Shown piece after piece: positions 56,490 to 64,000 of a stretch of 64,000 bases of DNA. Source of the DNA: Cornus controversa (lineage: Eukaryota > Streptophyta > Magnoliopsida > Cornales > Cornaceae). The translations under genes and the position numbers were made by a program. The DNA is taken from contig CM048846.1 of NCBI GenBank assembly GCA_026545225.1, forward strand, positions 52,506,270 to 52,570,269. The letters run 5' to 3'. Below the pieces are notes generated by a model. It was not told the DNA's origin. It did no database searches and saw nothing but the letters and a program-made list of their open reading frames with translations. The first letter of the stretch is position 1; each line of letters starts with the position of its first letter.

Positions 56490-57137
56490 TTCTCTAGAAA
56501 TGTCTCATACATTCCTCCTTTTCTCTCTTCCATTTAATTTTCTTCCTTCCTACCAAACGGAACATTATAGGAGGGAAAAAACAAAAGTCAAACGGTCTGT
56601 TCGAGTGTAATTTGACATAATATTAGAAAAGGTCAGTCAATTTAACCCAAATATATAAAACATTGGTCTTAATTTATTTTCTGGAAATGATATATATTTT
56701 GTTGTTGTTAAGTTCTGGAAATAATTTTTCTTGCAACCAATTCACATGTGAAATCCCCATAATTTGATATGATTTGACGAGGACAAAGTGAGCAAGTAAG
56801 TTTCAAATATATATATATCAAAATATTGCTTTTCTAGGGATGTCTCATCCATTCCTCTTTCTCTCTCTTGCATTTAATTTTTTTCCTTCCTACTAAACGG
56901 AAAAAAAAGAAATAAAGGTCAAACGGTCTCTCCGAATGTAATTTGACCTAATCTTACGATAGGTCAGTCAATTTAATCCAAATATACAATGACATTGGTC
57001 TTAATTTATTTTCTAGAAATGATATATATTTTGTTGTTGTTAAGTTGTGAAAATGATTTTTATTGCAACCAATTCACACATGAAATCCCCGGAATTTGAT
57101 ATGATTTGACGAGAACAAAGTGAGTGAGTAAGTTTCA
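56490..57137. repeat. Tandem ~330-bp duplication
   Basis: Two direct units (about 56490-56815 and 56822-57137). Shared phrases: ATGTCTCATCCATTCCTC, AGGTCAAACGGTCT, TTGGTCTTAATTTATTTTCT, ATATATTTTGTTGTTGTTAAG, GCAACCAATTCACAC, GAATTTGATATGATTTGACGAG. A third partial unit is at 58285-58500. No coding potential. Confidence 0.75.
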
Positions 57138-57274
57138 AAAAAGGAAAAAAGTCCAGTGTGGTCATTTTAAGTAAAAAGACAAAGAGGATAGAGTATGTGA
57201 TTTTTTTTCTCAACGAGTTTTGATACAAACAAAGAAGTCCCTCCATATCTCATTCTCAAGTCAAGACTCAAGAT

Positions 57275-57724
57275 CTAGGAAGTACGGACACAGACATGGG
57301 TACGACACGACACGAACAAGACGATCGATACAGGAAATTCTAAAAAAAAGACATGGACACAACGAGGATACGTGTATAAAATAATAATATAATACATTAA
57401 TATATATTAATTATTCAACAAAAAAAGACTACATTACATAAATACTTTAACTTATCATCAAGCAATTAAGAACCAAATAAACTTATAAACAAAAATAGAC
57501 AAATAGATTAAAGAACCATATTTATTTAGTCCTATATATATATTTAGCTAAATTTTTAATCATAACTTAGTTGCATATAATTTTATTTCAAAATACTTAA
57601 ATATACATTACTTCTACGAAGTGTCCGATACGTATTCGAGGAGTGTCCAAAAAGTGTCATAAAAAAATGTCAGGAGTGTCCGACACAGGTACGGCACCCT
57701 CGGTGAGGTGTCTGTACTTTCTAG
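57275..57724. mobile_element. hAT-like MITE, copy 2 (opposite orientation)
   Basis: 450 bp, reverse-complement relative of 55568-56108. Ends are CTAGGAAGTACGGACAC and GTGTCTGTACTTTCTAG. Flanking 8-mers are CTCAAGAT (57267-57274) and CTTAAGAC (57725-57732), 6 of 8 matching. The related segment at 60124-60131 (ATCAAGAC) lacks the element and so represents the empty site. Confidence 0.75.
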
Positions 57725-57732
57725 CTTAAGAC

Positions 57733-59485
57733 CTTACTTACTGTCCATATTATGAAGTCAAGTCATTGCTCACGGACCACATTAGATAGCAAGTGTTTAT
57801 CTCCTCCCATTCTCTTTCCATCAAATCAAATTATGTACGAGAGCTTTACCTTGCATCAAAGCCAAATATATATTTCTAACATATTTGACCATTATTGTTC
57901 CACTAATCATCACAATTAATCATCATGACCGAAGATCATTGAATATAATTTGTCATAAAATTTTTGTTAATTAATCAAATATGTTAGGAGCAAGATTGAA
58001 GATTATTGGTGGTCATGGATGATGACGGTAGTGGTTAGTTATTTCAGAAATCAGATTTTTTTATTGTTAAATTATTTAGAATTAGAATGGTAAAATCATC
58101 CTAAAATCTCTCAAATCATCAAAGGGAATGTCAGTGCAATTACAGCAAAGCAAACCTCAGGAGAAGTCATTGTATTTTACTTTATTTGAAATATAATGTG
58201 ATATTATAATGCAAGGGAAAATTTGTCTTTTCACACTTTAAATTTATTATGGAGAAATAGATTTAGAGGAGATGAAAGAAATAAAGGTCAAACGGTCTCT
58301 CCAAGTGTAATTTGACCTAACTTTAGAGGATTAGTGAATTTAACCAAATATATAAAGATATTGGTCTTAATTTATTTTCTGAAAAATGATATATATTTTT
58401 TGCATGTTGTTGTTCTGGAAATGATTTTTTTTGCAACCAATACACACCTGAAATCCCCAGAATTTGATATGATTTCACGAGTACAAAGTGAGTGAGTAAG
58501 GGTGTGTTCATAAATGAAAACGTTTTCTATTTTTGCGTTAAGAAAAAAATAGAAATATATTCTTGTTTTTCTGAGTGGAAACAGAAAGTAGAAATAACAT
58601 TCATTAAAACTTGTTCTGAAAACAAAAACTGTCTTTAGTAACACAAAATTTAATTTTCTATTTTATTTTTAATTCATCTATTAAAAACTAACATTCAATC
58701 ACAATAAAAGATATAATTTGCAACTAGTTCAATAATAGTTCCTATTGCTTGCATTAAAAAAAAAAACTTGACATTTACCAAATAAAAAATAAAAAAATTA
58801 CTCAACTTGATTGTCAACCACCTCTTTCTATAGCACACCCCTTAAATACTTAAAGTCGCAAATCCTAACAATACCTAATACATGAACATAAAATACAACA
58901 TCTAGTTTTTTTTTTTCATTTGCTTAAACTCCTAATAACATATACTTTGAGTCTTTACCTATATCATATTCATCTAACTAGCTATTTATAGGATTTCTGT
59001 TGTAATTCCTATTTTTTTTAATGTCTTTTGAATATACAAATCATTAATCATTTATGCCTACATATAAAAAAACTAACATGTATATCAAGTTTAGGTGAAA
59101 TACTTTATGGAATACTCGATAAATTTATTTTGTAAGAATTGGATAATTTTTCTTTTCTTTTCTTTTTCTTTCTTTTTTTCATATTTGAACTTGTAACTAT
59201 TAAACAATACAAAAAAAATTTCCAAGCTGAACGAGTCTTCCATAAGTATGACATCATATATATGTGAAAATTAAATTAAAAAATATGATACAAGTTAAAA
59301 GATAATAATATACATAACATGTATATTATAAAGAGTTATTATTTATAAGTGAATTTATGCACATTATATATTATCATATTAATTTATTATATATTATTTA
59401 ACTAAGTAGACAAGAAAAAGATTCTAATATGTAAATAAGAAAATAATTGTGCAAAAAATCATGGGTGGTGAAAGTTATGTTTAAG
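57733..59485. other. AT-rich intergenic sequence
   Basis: No gene. 57733-57960 is duplicated at 60131-60182 plus 60459-60620. 58285-58500 is the third partial unit of the 56490 repeat. From 58500 (GTGTTCATAAATGAAAACG) to about 58640 there is MITE-like AT-rich text resembling parts of 35555-35890. The rest has no recognisable content. Confidence 0.4.
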
Positions 59486-59713
59486 GACAAGGATCCTCTA
59501 CAGCCAAATCTCTCTCCTGATTTTTGCAAACCTTAATCACGCAGTTCAAATTTAGTCTCATTATCATCTTGTTTAATTTTAGAACTTGTCAATTCAGTTG
59601 TAATAGAAATTTTAAATTTGAATTTAACAAGATGATGACGTGACTAAATTTGAACTGCATGATTGAGGTGTATGGAATTCAGGAGAAAGATTTGGCTGGA
59701 GAGGATCCTTGTC
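59486..59713. mobile_element. MITE with ~90-bp terminal inverted repeats
   Basis: 228 bp, starting GACAAGGATCCTCTACAGCC and ending with the complement GGCTGGAGAGGATCCTTGTC. The arms, including TTCAAATTTAGTC and ATCATCTTGTT, span most of the element. A partial further copy (TTCAGATTTAGTCTCCTCATAATCTTGTTTAA) follows at 59729-59760. Target duplications not resolved. Confidence 0.75.
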
Positions 59714-59970
59714 GAATGTATCCTGTGGTTCAGATTTAGTCTCCTCATAATCTTGTTTAATATTATATATAATTTAACTAAGTGAGTCTCGCTACATTGG
59801 AGAAAATATTCTCCTGCTATAGAAAAGAAACAGAAGAAATATATATATTTTTTTATTTTCTCCTCTTTCACAAAAATGAGAAATATTTTTCATTAAAGAG
59901 AACAAAAACATTTTATTAAATATAATTTTTTCTTTTATTTTTAACTTTTTAGAAGATAGAAACAAAAAGA

Positions 59971-59972
<2 letters not shown>

Positions 59973-60007
<35 letters not shown>
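59973..60007. repeat. (AT)n microsatellite
   Basis: About 35 bp of AT dinucleotides. Confidence 0.85.
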
Positions 60008-60010
<3 letters not shown>

Positions 60011-60182
60011 AAAATAAGATCATGGACGTTGCTCATAGTCCAGTATGATCATTTTTAGTAAGAAGATAGAGGATAGAGAATGTGATATTTTTCAACCATA
60101 CCAACAAAGAACTCCCTCCATATATCAAGACCTTACTTAATGTTCATATCATGAAGTCAAGTCATTGCTTGCGAACCACATT

Positions 60183-60458
60183 GGACAATACTTATCTACT
60201 TACCGGTGTGTAGGTGAGCCCTCCTGACCACTCATGTGTTTCAATAAAAAATGAACACATCAGCTTTAATTACAAAATTAAATTTAAAATGCAATAAATA
60301 AGTATAATAAATGAAGTTTAAAATGCAATAAATAAGTATAATAAATGAGATTGATCTCAATTATTACACTTTAAAACTGATGTGTTCGTTTTTTTTATTG
60401 GAACACATCAGTGATCAGGAGGGCTCACTTACACACTGGTGAGTAGGTAAGTATTGTT
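60183..60458. mobile_element. MITE with ~80-bp TIRs and sequence-verified empty site
   Basis: 276 bp. The left arm starts GGACAATACTTATCTACTTACC and continues GTGTGTAGGTGAGCCCTCCTG. The right arm is its complement, ending GGTAAGTATTGTT. Flanks are GAACCACATT (60173-60182) and GGACCACATT (60459-60468). The paralogous segment at 57774-57783 has a single GGACCACATT, so 8-10 bp were duplicated on insertion. That size fits Mutator-type (9-11 bp) or hAT (8 bp) transposition. The interior has a 24-bp direct repeat (AAAATGCAATAAATAAGTATAATAAATGA). Confidence 0.82.
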
Positions 60459-60468
60459 GGACCACATT

Positions 60469-61320
60469 AGATAGCAAGTGCTCATCTCCTCCCATTCTCT
60501 CTCCATCAAATCAAATTACGTACTGAGACCTTCACCTTGCATCAAAGCCAAATATATATTTCTAATATATTTGTTCCATTATTGTTCCACTAATCAACAC
60601 AATTAATCCAAACAAAACAAACACAGCTAGCAGAAAAGGACGCCTCAATACTACTTCATTGACAAGTTACATTCTTCTCTTTCACTCCTATTGTATTATT
60701 GTAGCAATTAAGAAGAACAGAGAATAATATGGTTATCCTCTTTTAATTAATACAATATTTAAAAGTTTATCCTTTCTAATTTGTTTAAATTTCCTAACCC
60801 ATCATGATATATATCTCACCATGTTATGTTAGCATACCCCTTCAATTCCTGTAATATAATATACAATAAAGATGATCTAATTTTAATGGTAACAATTTAA
60901 GTCTCAAATAAAATAAAAACATGGGATACGCAAGACCACGACAGAAAACCCAAAAGAGAATTCAAAAAATATGCAATAAAAACAAGATTTAACAAAAATC
61001 ACTCGCTAAAAGCAATTTTAAACCTACTATTTAGTGATATAAGGTAATATCGTAAGAAATCTTCTCCTTGGTCAACGGCTACATCATTGTAAAGTCATGA
61101 TCTAAAGAAAAAATAGGAAAAAAAACAAAAGAAAAGTATCAAGAATATTTTGAGTGATATTAAAATTATGTTGATGGAAGTGTTGAACAAATAGAAATAG
61201 TGTACGTTATTGATTTTTAGAAATTTCAAAACGGAAAAAGACAACCTAATTAAAGAAGAAAATGACTGAGAAGGATCCAGAATTGGTTGAGGTGGGATAA
61301 AAGATGGTGCTGGGAGGAAG
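60469..61320. other. Duplicated flank and AT-rich unassigned sequence
   Basis: 60469-60620 is a diverged copy of 57784-57930. The remainder up to about 61320 contains no gene or clear repeat. Confidence 0.4.
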
Positions 61321-61945
61321 CCATATATATATATATCGTCTTTACCTTCACCAACAATGAGTTTGATGAAAGGCTTAGCCAGGCTCCGCAATTGTTATAT
61401 ATATATATATATATATCTCTTTATGGCATGACTTTTGGCTTCCATTCGTTTTAAGCTCCTATTTTTGATAAGATTGTCCTACAGTACCCAATCAAACCAA
61501 ATGGATTCCCCTTTGTCTTTGTAGAGGTTCCAAATATGCTTCTCATGGAAACTCTATTATTAAGTGTAGCCAAATGGCTACTTGAGTTAAGGAATGATCA
61601 TAATCTCATATCTAGATCCCAATGGAGTGATGCTGCTAAAGTGGGAGTTGTTATTAATCACAACCAGTGGAGAGTTTGCCATAGATTCATTGATTTTGTC
61701 CCCACCATTGGAAATGTTGAGCAACTGCATGCCTTTAAATAGGCCTTTAGTTCAAAACTCTGCTATCTGGATGCTCGCTCGCTCCCTCTGGATGGGAGCA
61801 TTCAACCTTGGTTTAACCTACGGAGCCCTTCTCTCACCTTCTCCTTATACCTCCTAGTCATATTATGCTCCTTTTGTACTTCGTGTTTTATCATTCTAAA
61901 ATCAACTCCAATCACTGGAAAAAAAGAAATTTTTTTTTCTTAGTA
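61321..61945. mobile_element. LINE fragment with inverted 5' part
   Basis: 61331-61570 is the reverse complement of the LINE piece at 29633-29851 (shared CAATGAGTTTGATGAAAGGCTTAGCCAGG, then CTACAGTACCCAATCAAACCAAATGGATTCC), with extra AT runs (61323-61336, 61399-61417). 61571-61867 is unassigned but lies between. 61868-61945 matches 28851-28945 in direct orientation and ends in an A-rich tract. An inverted 5' part joined to a direct 3' end with poly(A) is the structure expected from twin priming during LINE insertion. Confidence 0.6.
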
Positions 61946-64000
61946 GTGTTATAATTTTAATCATGATAGCATTTTTACGATATATGTATGATTATATTTA
62001 TGATGGTGGATGAATGATTTTATATGGTTTATGGTGTTTATACATAGATGAGGCTCTAGGGTTTATGTTTTCAATGTAATTTTATGGCAGTTGTAAAGGG
62101 TAAAATAATTGTTGCCCCTAGGCCTAATTTATGTTTATTGCAAATTATTATGTATATCTCACAAAGCCATGTAATAGTTTGTAGAGAATTCATCTCCAAT
62201 GGAGAATTATTAAGCCTCTAATCATAGAGAATGTGCCAAAGCATGAAGAAGTTGGAACTTTTTTGAAGTCTAAGCACATGGGGAGAATTGCACGTGAGAA
62301 CTATTTGGAGAATAAGTTTTTTGCATGGTTAAATATATAGGTTAGATAAGTCTCATTTATGATTTTATCTTTATCATGTATGTATAGATGTGTGATTATT
62401 ATTATATTCTTGAGTAATATTAATATTTATTATTAATATAAATAATATTATTTAGTCATATTAATATTCTTTATTAATTGTACATACTATACTATAATAT
62501 TATATTATTTTAATTTGGTTATTTTATTTATTGACATGTAAAATTTGGCTTTGGATTTTTTTTTTCTGAGTTACAAGAATTGTTTGCACCCAAAGAGACT
62601 TGATCCTTAGAGCTAATGCTTGCTAGGCCTTTAGATATTTTATTTAATGATCATTTAATAATGTTATCATAAATTATATTACTTACTAATATAAACATTT
62701 ATTATTATATAAAATAAATTATTAATTATACACACTTACAATATAATATTATTTAATATTAATAGATTATTTTATTTATTGGTTTCATATAACGAACTAT
62801 TATTATTATTTATATCTTATTATTTAATTGGATAAATTTTGTATGGTTATACTCAGAAATATAATATTATAATTTATTATCTTATTTATTGATAATGTAA
62901 TGAAAGCACAAAAATATAATATTATTATTTATATCTTATATATTTATCATAAACAAATTGTTTCATAAATAATATAAATTATATTATTTAACAATATGTA
63001 TATTTTAATAATGTAAATTATATAATATTATTATCAATAATATAAATATATATATTATTAATTATACATACTACACCAATATTTTTTAATATTATAATTA
63101 GGTTATTTTATTTATTAATTATATAATATTAGGTTTCATATGTGAAATATCATAAATTATTGTTATTATATAACATTATCAAATTGTACATTTTAACTTA
63201 AATTGGTAACTAAATAAAAATTGTATTATATATTTTATTTTTATATTCTGAAAAATATTTAATTAAATTTTATCATTGTTGCATAGTTTAATTTATTTCT
63301 TATATAATTATTAATAATATAACTTTTTTTTTACGAAGTAATAAATGAAGTTTTATAAATTATTATTTATTTTTAATATAGTATATGAAATTAAATAATA
63401 TAACTTTAACTATTATCTATAAAATTATATTGTATATGTTTTATTTATATTTTGAAAAAAAGTAATTAAAAATTTATATTTATAATATATTAACTATATA
63501 TTTATCATAAATTATTGTTGTTATAAATAGTATTAATTATATTATTTAGTAATACAGACATTTATTATTAACCACTACACTTTAATATTATTTAATATTA
63601 ATTGGATTATTTTATTTATTGATATTTGTTTTAGTATAAGGGTTAGGTTAATGATCCTCGTTTCATATAAAGAATAATTTATTATCTCATATATTTTATT
63701 AGTATAGTTTTAATCATAAATTATTGTTATTTTATAACAACGTTATATAATATGTATAAAATTATATGGTACATCATCATTGTTATATAATATAAATTAT
63801 ATTATTTAGGTTATTTTATTTATTAATGATATAATATTAGGTTTCATATAAGGAATAATTTATTATGTAATAGTTTTTTAATATAGTTTAATAGTTGAAA
63901 TATCATACATTTTTGTTATTATATAGCACAACATTATGGGTTATCTATAAGATTATATTGTACATTTTAACTTAAAATGGTAACTATCATTGTTATACAA
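61946..64000. repeat. Very AT-rich degenerate repeat field
   Basis: From about 62390 the sequence is extremely AT-rich. The phrases GGTTATTTTATTTATT and ATAATATTAGGTTTCATAT recur (62517, 62764, 63100-63130, 63604, 63808-63850). The longer text ACATTTTAACTTAAATTGGTAACTA at 63190 recurs near 63962, so units of several hundred bp are arranged in tandem with heavy divergence. The field runs off the window end. No ORF worth keeping. Confidence 0.55.

Overview
The window looks like nuclear DNA of a eudicot plant, probably one with a repeat-rich genome; the species cannot be named from the sequence. The evidence is a pair of Athila-like Ty3/gypsy elements primed by tRNA-Asp, copia remnants, L1-type LINE pieces, many MITEs, a receptor-like protein (LRR-RLP) locus with phase-1 introns, and a plant ALP1/HARBI1-like gene. 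Almost all of the first 28 kb is transposon sequence. Host coding sequence is confined to about 36.5-53.4 kb and 54.3-55.4 kb, plus a broken fragment at 7.4-8.0 kb.

Layout. 1-5746: 3' part of Athila-like element A (integrase tail, broken third ORF, 3' LTR). 5747-7982: old host or repeat DNA with three tandem tRNA-like (SINE-type) units, three degenerate ~210-bp repeats, and a broken membrane-protein gene. 7983-27449: a decayed, non-coding copia element with long LTRs, into which nearly complete Athila-like element B (10517-23424, 5-bp target duplication gagag) has inserted. B carries both LTRs, a PBS, gag, protease, RT, RNase H, integrase and a third ORF, all interrupted by frameshifts or stops. 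27450-34900: LINE fragments, a long AT microsatellite, a 56-bp minisatellite, a copia-LTR-like repeat and a MITE.

34.9-53.4 kb is the receptor-like protein locus. It holds repeated promoter-proximal segments, a dead first-exon copy (36584), an intact 5' half (38189-39806) that lacks a 3' half, and a second copy (43806-53413) whose first exon is broken but whose remaining exons are intact. The second copy's intron 4 carries a small minus-strand copia element (TSD gtaat) and a ~1-kb fold-back element. The two halves are complementary: the intact signal peptide and cap lie in the upstream copy, and the intact LRR/transmembrane part lies in the downstream copy.

54.3-55.4 kb (minus strand) is an ALP1-like domesticated PIF/Harbinger transposase that appears to have lost catalytic residues. 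It has no ATG upstream of the conserved domain start, and a GA microsatellite lies in its low-complexity N-terminal region. From 55.5 kb to the end there are MITEs (two hAT-like copies in opposite orientation, two long-TIR MITEs), a local duplication that supplies empty sites for two insertions, a LINE copy with an inverted 5' part, and a very AT-rich degenerate repeat field.

The most unusual signal is a dense array of the 12-bp palindrome TCGATYRATCGA in both Athila-like elements, in the LTRs and between pol and the third ORF. I found no clearly new enzymatic or defence system; the RLP locus structure and the palindrome arrays are the best candidates for follow-up.
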